A stretch of DNA of 64,000 nucleotides from assembly GCF_029338575.1 (NCBI RefSeq), contig NZ_CP119992.1:2604001-2668000 (forward strand), written 5' to 3'. Positions 16,502 to 24,875 of this stretch are shown one piece after another. How positions within the stretch are numbered: position 1 is the first letter of the stretch; each line of letters starts with the position of its first letter. The notes under the pieces were generated by a model. The model ran no database searches. It was not told where the DNA came from and saw nothing but the letters and a program-made list of their open reading frames with translations. The position numbers and the translations under genes were made by a program. This DNA comes from Halomarina halobia (lineage in GTDB: Archaea; Halobacteriota; Halobacteria; Halobacteriales; Haloarculaceae).

Positions 16502-16990
16502 CTACCGGCCGAGGGGGAGCGAACCGATCCGCTCGCGGCGGTCCGCGTCCCACAGCCAGAGTTCGTCGACCGTCCACGCGACGGGCGGCACGTCGCGATC
16601 GCGGAATTGCGCGACCGCCCCGGGGTCGCCGCCCCGGCCGAGCGTGACGTGCGGGACGTAGTCCGCCCCCTCGATGCCCGCCACGGGATCGAACGCCGCG
16701 CAGAGTCGGTCGTGCAGGAGGCACAGACCGGGACTCTCGACGACGAGGTGGAGGATCGGACCGGTGGGGCCGTCGAAGGTCCCGAGGCCGTCGACGCGGG
16801 CGGCGCAGGCCGGGGCGTCGGAGAGCGCCGCCCGACTCCGGGCGGCGACGCGTCGGTGATCGCCCCCGCCGAGGCGCTTCACGACGAGCGTCGGGCGGTG
16901 TCGGGGGCGGACGCCCGCGGGGAGGTCGCCCTGGAGGTCCGCGACGAGCGCGTCCGCGGCCGGCGAGAGCGGGGCGTTGAGGCTGTACAC
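16502..16990 (-). CDS. 2'-5' RNA ligase/phosphoesterase superfamily protein with altered first motif
   Basis: The GTG at 16990 gives a 162-residue protein starting VYSLNAPLSPAADALVADLQ, the normal beginning of the family; the frame upstream to 17122 is basic, low-complexity and unlikely to be translated. 2H-superfamily proteins carry two HxT motifs. The second is intact in YVPHVTLGRG (about residues 115-124). At the first position the sequence reads ILHLVVES, with Val in place of Thr. Fold assignment is moderate and activity is doubtful. RNA end processing is the usual family role. Confidence 0.75.
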   Translation of the reverse strand: MYSLNAPLSPAADALVADLQGDLPAGVRPRHRPTLVVKRLGGGDHRRVAARSRAALSDAPACAARVDGLGTFDGPTGPILHLVVESPGLCLLHDRLCAAFDPVAGIEGADYVPHVTLGRGGDPGAVAQFRDRDVPPVAWTVDELWLWDADRRERIGSLPLGR

Positions 16991-17181
16991 GCCGTGTGTG
17001 TGGCGCCCCGCTCGGATATACTGTCGCCCCTCCTTCGAGAAGGAACGATCGACGGGCGAAATACGGCCCGATCGACCGCGTACCGCGCTCGACATATATG
17101 AACGTCGGAAGTGTCCGCCCATCGGTGGAAATTCGTTTCGCGAGTCAGCCCCCGGTAGGCAGGTTCTGCGTCCTCGATTCG

Positions 17182-17202
17182 TGCGTCTGTGTCACAGACG
17201 CA
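17182..17202. promoter_or_regulatory. 21-bp inverted repeat in the argG upstream region
   Basis: TGCGTCTGTG and CACAGACGCA are perfect reverse complements separated by one T. The repeat lies in the 437-bp gap between the RNA ligase-like gene and argG, about 225 nt before argG. A TATA-like GGTTTATGTGG follows near 17230. It may be an operator or a short hairpin. Nothing else in 16991-17427 looks like a gene. Confidence 0.4.
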
Positions 17203-17427
17203 TATCGGCGGAGATTGCCGTTCGGGTCAGGTTTATGTGGCGTCGGCCGTACGGATTCGATAATGACACGGACCCGTCTCGGCGCTGGTGGCTCCCTCGC
17301 CAGCGGCGGGTGCCGACTCGTTCTCGTGCGACCGCGACCGGGCCGTTAGGCCCTACTCCACTCACCCCCACCGACCCGGTTCGCATCGCTTTCGACTCAC
17401 ACGATACACGCACGAGATTCACCCACA

Positions 17428-18669
17428 ATGGCACAGAAGACGGTCGCGCTCGCCTTCTCCGGCGGGCTCGACACTACGGTCTGCGTACCGCTGCTGAAGG
17501 AAGAGTACGGCTACGACGACGTGATCGGCGTCACGGTCGACGTCGGCCAACCCGCAGAGGAGTTCGACGAGGCCGAGGAGACGGCCGAGGCGCTCGACCT
17601 GGAGCACTACGTCGTCGACGCGACGGCGGCGTTCGCCGACCTCTGTCTCCGGTCGGTCCGCGCCAACGCCGACTACCAGGGCTACCCCCTCGGGACCGCC
17701 CTCGCGCGCCCGGTCATCGCCGAGGCGATACTCGAGGTGGCGGAGGAGCACGGCTGCGACGCCGTCGCCCACGGCTGCACGGGGAAGGGCAACGACCAGC
17801 TCCGCTTCGAGGCGGTCTGGCGCGACTCCGACCTGGAGGTGATCGCGCCGGTGCGCGAACTCGGTCTCACCCGCGAGTGGGAGATCGAGTACGCGGCCGA
17901 GAAGGACCTGCCCGTCGAGGGCGGCAACGAGGGCGCGTGGAGCATCGACACGAACCTCTGGAGCCGCTCCGTCGAGGGCGACGACCTCGAGGACCCGGGC
18001 TACGTCCCGCCGGAGGACATCTACGAGTGGACCGAGACGCCCGGGAGCGCCGACCCCGACCTCGTCGAGGTCGGGTTCGAGGACGGCTACGCGCGTTCGC
18101 TGAACGGCGAGGAACTCGACTCGGCGGCCCTCATCGCGGAGCTCAACGACCTCGCGGGCGCGCACGGCGTCGGCCGCACTGACCTGATGGAGGATCGCAT
18201 CCTCGGGCTGAAGGTGCGCGAGAACTACGAGCACCCGGCGGCGACGGCACTGCTGACAGCCCACGAGGCGCTCGAGGGGCTCGTCCTGACGCAGGAGGAG
18301 CGCGCGTTCAAGGCGCAGGTCGACCGGCAGTGGGGCGAGAAGGCCTACCAGGGGCTGCTCGCCGCGCCGCTCGTGACCGCCCTCGACGGGTTCGTCGACG
18401 CGACCCAGGAGCGCGTGACGGGCACCGTCACCCTGAAGTTGGAGGGCGGGCAGTGTCGCGCCGTCGCCCGCGAGAGCGACTACGCGGTCTACTCCGAGTC
18501 GGCGGCCTCGTTCAACACCGAGACGGTCGACGGCATCGCGCAGGCCGACGCGACGGGCGTGGCGAAGTACCACGGCTTCCAGTCGCGCCTCGCCAACTCC
18601 GTCCTGAAGGAGCAGTCGGTCGAGGGGACCGAGGAGGCGCTGCTGACCGACGGTGGCGACGGGGAGTGA
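17428..18669 (+). CDS. argG: Argininosuccinate synthase
   Basis: This 413-residue enzyme joins citrulline and aspartate using ATP, the penultimate arginine step. The PP-loop nucleotide site ALAFSGGLDTTVCVPLL (about residues 6-22) opens the protein. It is followed by VTVDVGQPAEEFDEAEE, AHGCTGKGNDQLRFE and NEGAWSIDTNLWSRS, all hallmarks of the family. Length is typical. It lies 4 nt upstream of argH, so the two form an operon that precedes the LysW arginine cluster. Confidence 0.97.
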   Translation: MAQKTVALAFSGGLDTTVCVPLLKEEYGYDDVIGVTVDVGQPAEEFDEAEETAEALDLEHYVVDATAAFADLCLRSVRANADYQGYPLGTALARPVIAEAILEVAEEHGCDAVAHGCTGKGNDQLRFEAVWRDSDLEVIAPVRELGLTREWEIEYAAEKDLPVEGGNEGAWSIDTNLWSRSVEGDDLEDPGYVPPEDIYEWTETPGSADPDLVEVGFEDGYARSLNGEELDSAALIAELNDLAGAHGVGRTDLMEDRILGLKVRENYEHPAATALLTAHEALEGLVLTQEERAFKAQVDRQWGEKAYQGLLAAPLVTALDGFVDATQERVTGTVTLKLEGGQCRAVARESDYAVYSESAASFNTETVDGIAQADATGVAKYHGFQSRLANSVLKEQSVEGTEEALLTDGGDGE

Positions 18670-18673
18670 ACCG

Positions 18674-20173
18674 ATGACCGGCGAGGACGGGAGCGACGTC
18701 GTCCGCCGCGACCGCTTCAGCGGCGGCCCCGCGCGGAGCTTCCTCTCGTCGCTCGCGGCCGACGAGCGCATCTTCGCGGCCGACCTCGCGGTCGACCGCG
18801 CGCACGTGGTCATGCTCGCCGAGCGTGGAATCGTGGGGGACGACGAGGCCGCCCGGATCCTCACGGCGCTCAACATCGTCGAGGTAAACGGCCACGGGTC
18901 GCTTCCCGACGGCGAGGACGTCCACGCGGCCATCGAGACGGCCGTCATCGACGAGATCGGCCCCGTCGGCGGGAAGATGCACACCGCCCGCTCGCGCAAC
19001 GACGAGGTGGCCGCGTGCATCCGCCACCGCCTGCGCGAGGACCTGCTCGACGCCGTCGAGGCGACGCTCCTCCTGCGCGAGTCGCTCGCCGGGGTTGCCG
19101 AGGAACACGTCGAGACCGTGATGCCCGGCTTCACGCACCTCCAGCCCGCCCAGCCGACCACCGTCGCCCACTGGGCGCTCTCCTACGAGCAGGCGCTCCG
19201 CCGGGACACCGCCCGCCTGCTCGACGCCTACGGGCGGGTGAACCGCTCGCCGCTCGGCGCGGCGGCGTTCGCGGGGACGACGTTCGACGTCGACCGCGAG
19301 CGCACGGCCGAACTCCTCGGCTTCGACGAGGTCGTCGACAACGCGATGGACGCGGCCGCGGCCCGCGACTTCCTCGCGGAGTCGGCGGGCGCGCTCGCGG
19401 TGCTGGCGACGACCCTCTCCGGGCTGGCCGAGGACCTCGTCCTCTTCGCGAACAGGGGGTACGTCGACCTCTCGGACGACTACTCCTCGACCTCCTCGAT
19501 CATGCCCCAGAAGAAGAACCCGGACACGCTCGAGCTCGTCCGCGCCTGCGCGGGGGACGCGAGCGCCGGGCTCGACGGCCTGCTCACGACGCTCAAGGGG
19601 CTTCCGCGGGCGTACAACCGCGACCTCCAGCGCGCGACGCCCCACGCCTGGCGCGCCGTCGACGCCGTGACGGAGGCGACGGAGGTCGCGGCGGGCGCGG
19701 TGGCGACCGCGACGTGGTCCGAGGCGGAACTCGCGGCGGCCGCCGGCGAGGGCTTCTCGACGGCGACGGGCGTCGCCGACCTGCTCGCCCGGCACGGCCT
19801 GCCCTTCCGGACGGCCCACGAGGTGGTGGCTGTCGCGGCGCAACGCGCCGCGGAACGGACGAGCGGTTCCGCCGCGAGTCACGCGGCGGAGCAGGGTGCC
19901 GACGTCGCCGCCGTCGAGGCCGCCGCGGCGGAGGTGCTCGACGAACCGCTCTCGACCTACGTCGATCCCGCCGCCGTCGAGGCGGCTCTCGACCCCGCGC
20001 GGAGCGTCGAGAGCCGCGACTCCGTCGGGGGCCCCGCCCCCGAGGCGGTCGCCTCCCAGCTCGACGCCGCCGGGTCGGCGCTCGCGGCGGACGAGTCGGC
20101 GCTCGCCGACCGTCGCGCCTCGCTCGAGGCGGCCGCGGACGAACTCGCCGCCGAGGTGTCGTCCTATGTGTGA
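18674..20173 (+). CDS. argH: Argininosuccinate lyase
   Basis: A 499-residue member of the fumarase/aspartase superfamily that releases arginine and fumarate. The diagnostic loop STSSIMPQKKNPDTLEL (about residues 274-290) is intact. MHTARSRNDEVA (about 99-110) and the catalytic HLQPAQPTTVAHW segment are also present. The ATG at 18674 is chosen because it yields the family N-terminus and begins 4 nt after argG; an overlapping upstream ATG would be inside argG. The C-terminus is Ala-rich, typical for haloarchaea. Confidence 0.97.
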   Translation: MTGEDGSDVVRRDRFSGGPARSFLSSLAADERIFAADLAVDRAHVVMLAERGIVGDDEAARILTALNIVEVNGHGSLPDGEDVHAAIETAVIDEIGPVGGKMHTARSRNDEVAACIRHRLREDLLDAVEATLLLRESLAGVAEEHVETVMPGFTHLQPAQPTTVAHWALSYEQALRRDTARLLDAYGRVNRSPLGAAAFAGTTFDVDRERTAELLGFDEVVDNAMDAAAARDFLAESAGALAVLATTLSGLAEDLVLFANRGYVDLSDDYSSTSSIMPQKKNPDTLELVRACAGDASAGLDGLLTTLKGLPRAYNRDLQRATPHAWRAVDAVTEATEVAAGAVATATWSEAELAAAAGEGFSTATGVADLLARHGLPFRTAHEVVAVAAQRAAERTSGSAASHAAEQGADVAAVEAAAAEVLDEPLSTYVDPAAVEAALDPARSVESRDSVGGPAPEAVASQLDAAGSALAADESALADRRASLEAAADELAAEVSSYV

Positions 20174-20290
20174 GCCGACGCTTCCGCCGGCGCGACCGCC
20201 GCACCGGGGGCGACCGCGCCCGGCACCGCGACCGGTGCCACGACCGGGACCGGTGCCGCCGTCCCCTCGGGGACGAGCACACACATACAA

Positions 20291-20309
20291 TTTGCAGAAC
20301 GTCTGCAAA
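20291..20309. promoter_or_regulatory. Perfect inverted repeat upstream of the lysW-arg operon
   Basis: TTTGCAGA and TCTGCAAA are exact reverse complements separated by ACG. The site is centred about 114 nt before lysW and about 80 nt before its TATA box, in the 240-bp gap after argH. Position and symmetry suit a dimeric regulator controlling the arginine cluster. The neighbouring 20174-20280 segment holds short ACCGGTGCC direct repeats and no gene. Confidence 0.5.
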
Positions 20310-20380
20310 CGCGGCCAAACCGCCTGAAACGCGCGCAGAGAGGGGTGTAGTAATATAATTTTTATGATAAGTTCGACGGA

Positions 20381-20386
20381 TTTAAG
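20381..20386 (+). promoter_or_regulatory. Probable TATA box for lysW
   Basis: TTTAAG, within GACGGATTTAAGTGTCC, lies 28-33 nt before the lysW ATG, the distance expected for an archaeal transcript with no or a very short leader. A second AT-rich block (AATATAATTTTTATG, about 20352-20366) lies just upstream. Confidence 0.5.
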
Positions 20387-20413
20387 TGTCCCTGCGTGGG
20401 AGAGGGAAGTACA

Positions 20414-20578
20414 ATGGCAACCTGTCCCGAGTGCGGGTCCGACGTGACCCTGTACGACGACATCGAAGTGGGAGAGATCATCGACTGCGACACCTGCGGC
20501 GCGGAGCTCGAGGTCATCGAGGTCGATCCCGTGACGCTCGAGACCGCGCCCGAGCTCGAAGAAGACTGGGGGGAGTGA
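20414..20578 (+). CDS. lysW: Amino-group carrier protein LysW
   Basis: The 54-residue acidic carrier has two zinc-binding Cys pairs, CPECGSD (4-10) and CDTCGAE (25-31). It ends in EDWGE, whose terminal glutamate is the attachment point for substrate. LysW protects the alpha-amino group of glutamate (and of aminoadipate in lysine makers) while the next enzymes act, replacing the acetyl group of bacterial arginine synthesis. The ATG at 20414 is chosen over a GTG at 20396 because it gives the family start MATCPECG. argX follows after 52 nt. Confidence 0.97.
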   Translation: MATCPECGSDVTLYDDIEVGEIIDCDTCGAELEVIEVDPVTLETAPELEEDWGE

Positions 20579-20630
20579 GGATGCGGACGGTCGGCGCGGA
20601 CGCGAACGGACGCGGAGCGGAGGTGGGTCG

Positions 20631-21497
20631 ATGAGGATCGGCGTGCTCTACTCCCGGATCCGGCGGGACGAGAAGCTCCTGCTCAACGAGCTCCGCGAGC
20701 GCGACCACGAGGTCGAGAAGGTGGACGTGCGTTCCCAGCGCTTCGGCCTGCGCGAACCGCCGGCGTCGCTCGCTGACTGCGACCTCGTCCTCGACCGGTG
20801 TCTCGCCACCAGCCGCAGCATCTACGCGACGCAGTTCGTCGAGAGCTACGGGATCCCGGTGGTGAACGCCCCGGAGACGGCGACGATCTGCGCCGACAAG
20901 GTACGTACCAGCCTCGCGCTCGCCGACGCGGGCGTCCCGACCCCCGAGACCGAGGTGGCGTTCACCGCCGACGCGGCGCTCGACATCATCGAGTCGTTCG
21001 GCTACCCCTGCGTCCTCAAGCCCGTCGTCGGGTCGTGGGGTCGGCTGATGGCGAAGATCGACTCCCGGAGCGCGGCCGAGGCCGTCCTCGAACACAAGGA
21101 GACGCTCGGCCACTACGAGCACAAGGTGTTCTACGTCCAGGAGTTCGTCGAGAAGCCCGACCGCGACCTCCGCGTGCTGGCCGTCGACGGCGAGCCGATC
21201 GCCGCGATGGCTCGCTCCTCCGATCACTGGCTGACCAACGCCGCGAAGGGCGCGACGACCGAGACGTTCGCGGTGGACGACGAGGTCGCGGAGCTCGTCG
21301 CCCGCGCGAGCGAGGCCGTCGGCGGCGGCCTCCTCGGGGTGGACCTGATGGAGACCGCCTCGGGCTACACGATCCACGAGGTGAACCACACCGTCGAGTT
21401 CAAGGCGCTCACCGAGGCCACCGACGTGGACGTGCCCGCCCGCGTCGCCGACTGGCTGGAGTCGAAGGCCGCGCAGGCGACGGAGGTATCCGCGTGA
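20631..21497 (+). CDS. argX: Glutamate-LysW ligase (ATP-grasp)
   Basis: A 288-residue ATP-grasp ligase of the LysX/ArgX/RimK group. Landmarks are CADKVRTSLALADAGVPTPE, the glycine loop KPVVGSWGRLMAKID (about residues 126-140), VQEFVEKPDRDLRVLAVDG and the metal-binding segment IHEVNHTVEFKAL near the C-terminus. It attaches glutamate to the LysW C-terminal Glu, the first committed step here. Whether it also takes alpha-aminoadipate cannot be read by eye, but the neighbouring ornithine carbamoyltransferase points to arginine. It overlaps argC by 4 nt (GTGA). Confidence 0.95.
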   Translation: MRIGVLYSRIRRDEKLLLNELRERDHEVEKVDVRSQRFGLREPPASLADCDLVLDRCLATSRSIYATQFVESYGIPVVNAPETATICADKVRTSLALADAGVPTPETEVAFTADAALDIIESFGYPCVLKPVVGSWGRLMAKIDSRSAAEAVLEHKETLGHYEHKVFYVQEFVEKPDRDLRVLAVDGEPIAAMARSSDHWLTNAAKGATTETFAVDDEVAELVARASEAVGGGLLGVDLMETASGYTIHEVNHTVEFKALTEATDVDVPARVADWLESKAAQATEVSA

Positions 21498-22591
21498 GCC
21501 GGACGACCGCGGCGGTCGTCGGCGCGTCCGGCTTCACCGGCGGGGAGCTCCTCCGTCTGCTCGCCGGCCACCCCGAGTTCGAGGTGGTCCAGGCGACCAG
21601 CCGGAAGTACACCCGGAAGACGGTGGGCTACGCCCACCCGAACCTCCGGGAACTCGACCTGCGCTTCACCGATCCCGAGGACCTCGAGTCGGTGGACGTG
21701 CTGTTCGCGGCGACGCCCCACGGCGTCTCGATGCAGCACGTGGACGCCTTCCGCGACGCCGCGGACACCGTGGTCGACCTGTCCGCGGACTTCCGCCTGC
21801 CCAGCGCCGACCTCTACGACGAGTGGTACGACGGGCACGAGCGCCCCGAGCTACTGGCGGAGGCGACCTACGCGCTCCCCGAGCTGAACCGCGAGGAACT
21901 GCCCGGCGCGGACCTCATCGCCGCCGGGGGGTGCAACGCGACGGCGACCGTCCTCGGACTGCTCCCGCTCGTCGATGCGGGCGTGATCGACGGCGCGGTG
22001 CGCAGCACCGCGAAGCAGTCGAGCGGGGAGGGGAGCGACCCGCGAGACGGTGACCAGCGGATCGTCGTGGACGTGAAGGTCGGCTCCTCGGAGGGCGGCG
22101 CGGGCGGCGGCGAGGCCTCCAGCCACGCCGAGCGCTCGGGCGTCGTCCGCCCCTACGCGCCGACGGGCCACCGCCACGAGGCGGAGATCGAGGCGTACCT
22201 CGGCACGCGCGTGGCCTTCACCGTCCACGCGGTGGACATGGTGCGCGGCGCGAGCGCGACCTGCCACGTCTTCCCGGACGACCCCGTCACCAAGGGCGAC
22301 CTCTGGGGTGCGTACCGCGAGGCCTACGAGGACGAGCCGTTCGTCCGGACGGTCGCCGGCGGCGGCGGCGTCTACCGCTACCCCGAGCCGAAGGCGGTCG
22401 CCGGAACTAACGTCGCCGAGGTGGGCTTCGAACTCGACCCGCGCAACGGGCGCGTGGTCGTCTTCTCGGCGATCGACAACATGATGAAGGGATCGGCGGG
22501 GCAGGCCGTCCACGCGGCCAACGTCGCCCTCGGGTTCGAGGAGACCGCCGGACTGGAGTTCGCGGGGCTGCATCCCGTGGGGGCACCCTAG
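21494..22591 (+). CDS. argC: [LysW]-gamma-glutamyl phosphate reductase
   Basis: Starts at the GTG overlapping the argX stop and encodes 365 residues. The Rossmann motif VVGASGFTGGELLRLLAGHP (about 8-27), the catalytic Cys in AAGGCNATATVLGLL and IVVDVKVGSSEGGAGGGEAS are diagnostic. It reduces the phosphorylated LysW-glutamate to the semialdehyde. Between VIDGAV and IVVDVKVG there is an extra stretch of about 20 residues (RSTAKQSSGEGSDPRDGDQ) that I do not expect in the family; it keeps frame and probably forms a surface loop. argB is separated from it by an unusual 329-bp gap. Confidence 0.94.
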   Translation: MSRTTAAVVGASGFTGGELLRLLAGHPEFEVVQATSRKYTRKTVGYAHPNLRELDLRFTDPEDLESVDVLFAATPHGVSMQHVDAFRDAADTVVDLSADFRLPSADLYDEWYDGHERPELLAEATYALPELNREELPGADLIAAGGCNATATVLGLLPLVDAGVIDGAVRSTAKQSSGEGSDPRDGDQRIVVDVKVGSSEGGAGGGEASSHAERSGVVRPYAPTGHRHEAEIEAYLGTRVAFTVHAVDMVRGASATCHVFPDDPVTKGDLWGAYREAYEDEPFVRTVAGGGGVYRYPEPKAVAGTNVAEVGFELDPRNGRVVVFSAIDNMMKGSAGQAVHAANVALGFEETAGLEFAGLHPVGAP

Positions 22592-22920
22592 ATGGACGTG
22601 ACTATCTCCTCTCGTCAGTGTGGGTTATCGGTGATCGCGACGGGGACGGGAACCGCGACAGGAACGGAAACCACGACGGAGACTGTAACTCGGAAGCCCC
22701 CGCGCGCTGGACTCGCGCGACCACGGGAAGACGGTCCTGCTCACTCCGTTGCGCGGGCTGCGACTTCCCTGCCTTCGTTCGCTCCGCTCACGAAGACCAC
22801 GCTGCGCTCCTCGCTCACTCCGTTCGCTTCGGTGCTTGCAGGTCCGTGCTTCGTCCAGCGCGCAGCCCCTTCCATTCCCGCCCCACGTGGCAGATCTACC
22901 GATCGTCGGAGGTGGGCCGC
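22592..22920. repeat. Family-2 hairpin-rich element between argC and argB
   Basis: This gap interrupts an otherwise overlapping operon. It starts with short GGGAACCGCGAC-like direct repeats and continues with AAGCCCCCGCGCGC (about 22693). Its right part includes CTCACTCCGTTCGCTTCGG, GTGCTTGCAGGTCCG and CAGCGCGCAGCCCC (about 22802-22875). The right part matches, with changes, the right end of the element at 30999-31333, so both belong to one family. No start-bearing gene is seen. A GGAGGT ribosome site for argB lies at its end (22908-22913). Confidence 0.7.
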
Positions 22921-23751
22921 GTGACGGTCGTCGTCAAGATCGGCGGCGCGCGCGCCGTCGACCCCAAGGGCGCGCTCGCCGACATCGCCTCGCTCGCCGA
23001 GGGAGGCGAGCGCGTGGTCGTCGTCCACGGCGGTTCGACGGCGGTGGACGACACGCTCGAGGCGATGAGCGAAGAGCCCGAGTACGTCGAGACGCCCGCG
23101 GGCGTCGTCGGGCGGTTCACCGACGAGCGCACGATGGAGGTGTTCTCGATGGTGCTGCCCGGGAAGCTGAACACCGACCTCGTCGTCGGCCTGCAGAACG
23201 CGGGCGCGGACGCGGTCGGCCTCTCGGGCGTGGACGGCGGCCTCCTCACCGGCCCGCGCAAGGGGGCGGTCCGCGTCGTCGAGGACGGCCGGAGGAAGAT
23301 CCGCCGCGGGGATCACTCCGGGCGCATCGCCGAGGTGAACGGCGAGTTGCTGGAGACGCTGCTCGACGGCGGGTACACGCCCGTCGTCACCGTCCCCATG
23401 CTGGCGAAGGACGGGGAGAAGTGGCTCGCGGTCAACTCCGACGCCGACCGCGCGGCGGCCGCGATCGCGGGCGCGCTCGGCGCGGACCTCGTCCTCCTGA
23501 CGGACGTGCCGGGCGTCCTCGCCGACGTGGACGACCCCGACTCGGTCATCGAGCGCGTGGACTCGCCCGCGGCCTACGAGCGCCTCGACGAGGCCGCTGA
23601 GGGGTTCATGACGCGGAAGGTGATGGCCGCGACCGAGGCGCTCGAGGGCGGCGCGAGGAGCGTCGTCGTCGCGAGCGCGAACGCCGACGCGCCCGTCTCC
23701 GCCGCCCTCTCCGGGACGGGCACCACGATCACGCCGGAGGCTCTGACATGA
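22921..23751 (+). CDS. argB: [LysW]-glutamate kinase (amino acid kinase family)
   Basis: The GTG at 22921, 7 nt after GGAGGT, gives 276 residues. [17 protein letters not shown] opens the amino acid kinase fold, VVVVHGGSTAVDDTLEAM binds ATP phosphates, and GLSGVDGGLLTGPRK and LLTDVPGVLADVDDPDSV follow in normal order. It phosphorylates the side-chain carboxylate of LysW-bound glutamate. An alternative GTG 9 nt upstream is possible. The gene overlaps argD by 4 nt (ATGA). Confidence 0.95.
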   Translation: MTVVVKIGGARAVDPKGALADIASLAEGGERVVVVHGGSTAVDDTLEAMSEEPEYVETPAGVVGRFTDERTMEVFSMVLPGKLNTDLVVGLQNAGADAVGLSGVDGGLLTGPRKGAVRVVEDGRRKIRRGDHSGRIAEVNGELLETLLDGGYTPVVTVPMLAKDGEKWLAVNSDADRAAAAIAGALGADLVLLTDVPGVLADVDDPDSVIERVDSPAAYERLDEAAEGFMTRKVMAATEALEGGARSVVVASANADAPVSAALSGTGTTITPEALT

Positions 23752-24875
23752 CCGGATTCGTCTTCTCCGAGAAACCCATTCGCATCGCTCGCGGCGCGGG
23801 GCCCCACCTCTACGACGAGTCGGGCGCGCGCTACCTCGACTTCGGCGCGTCCTACGCCGTGACGCCGACCGGCCACTGCCACCCCGACGTGGTGTCGGCC
23901 GCGACCGACCAGCTCGAACGGCTGCTGTACGTCCAGGGGTCGTACCCGGTGGACGTGCGCGACGAGCTGTACGACCGCCTCGCCGACTGCGCGCCGGGCG
24001 ACCTCGACTACGCGTGGCTCTGCAACTCCGGCACCGAGGCCAACGAGGCGGCGCTGAAGTTCGCCCGCCACGCGACCGGCCGCTCGAAGGTCGTCGCGAC
24101 CACGGGGAGCTTCCACGGGCGCACGATGGGGTCGCTCGCCGCGACGTGGAAGGGGAAGTACAAGGCCGGGTTCGAACCGCTCGCGGGCGACTTCGAGTTC
24201 GTCGAGTACGGCGACGCGGCGGCGATGGCGGACGCGGTCGACGACGACACCGCCGCGGTCGTCCTCGAACCCGTTCAGGGCGAGGGCGGCGTCAACCCCG
24301 CGCCCGACGGCTACCTGCGGGCGGTCCGGGAGGCCTGTGACGAGCACGGCGCGGCGATGGTGCTCGACGAGATCCAGACCGGCCTCGGGCGCACCGGGAC
24401 GACGTGGGCCTGCGAGGCGCGCGACGTGGTGCCGGACGTGCTCACGACGGCGAAGGGTCTCGCCAGCGGCCTGCCCGTCGGCGCGACCCTCTGCCGGGAG
24501 TGGATCGCGACGGACGCGGGCAACCACGGCTCGACGTTCAGCGGCGGCCCCGTCGTCTGCGCGGCGGCCGTCGCCACGCTCGACGTGATCGAGGGCGAGG
24601 ATCTCGCGGGGAACGCCGCCGCGACGGGCGACTACCTCGCGGGCGAACTCGACGCCGCCGTGGGCGACGCCGTGCGCGACATCCGCGGCGAGGGCCTGAT
24701 GCTGGGCGTCGAGGTGAAGCGCGGGGCGAACCGCCTGCTGCCGAGGCTGGCGATGGACCACCACGTGCTCGCGCTCCCGGCCGGGAGGACGGTCCTCCGG
24801 CTGCTCCCGCCGCTGATCGTCGAGCGCGAGCACTGCGACGCGGTCGTGGACGCGATCGCGGAGGTGGTGGGATGA
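23748..24875 (+). CDS. argD: [LysW]-glutamate semialdehyde aminotransferase
   Basis: A 375-residue class III PLP aminotransferase of the ArgD/LysJ type. It shows FGASYAVTPTGHCHPDVVSA, AWLCNSGTEANEAALKFARH (about 88-107), GSFHGRTMGSLAATWKGKYK and VLDEIQTGLGRTGTTWACEA, where Asp binds the pyridine ring. The PLP lysine is in LTTAKGLASGLPVGA (about residue 241). It transfers an amino group to the LysW-bound semialdehyde to form LysW-ornithine. It overlaps both argB and argE by 4 nt. Confidence 0.95.
   Translation: MTGFVFSEKPIRIARGAGPHLYDESGARYLDFGASYAVTPTGHCHPDVVSAATDQLERLLYVQGSYPVDVRDELYDRLADCAPGDLDYAWLCNSGTEANEAALKFARHATGRSKVVATTGSFHGRTMGSLAATWKGKYKAGFEPLAGDFEFVEYGDAAAMADAVDDDTAAVVLEPVQGEGGVNPAPDGYLRAVREACDEHGAAMVLDEIQTGLGRTGTTWACEARDVVPDVLTTAKGLASGLPVGATLCREWIATDAGNHGSTFSGGPVVCAAAVATLDVIEGEDLAGNAAATGDYLAGELDAAVGDAVRDIRGEGLMLGVEVKRGANRLLPRLAMDHHVLALPAGRTVLRLLPPLIVEREHCDAVVDAIAEVVG

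Noticed and set aside
16991..17122. N-terminal extension of the RNA ligase-like protein to 17122
   Set aside because: The added 44 residues are basic and low-complexity, and the family N-terminus begins at the internal GTG at 16990.
22592..22924. A 110-codon frame beginning at an ATG right after argC
   Set aside because: Thr-repeat start followed by repeat-derived sequence; it overlaps the argB start and belongs to a family-2 element.
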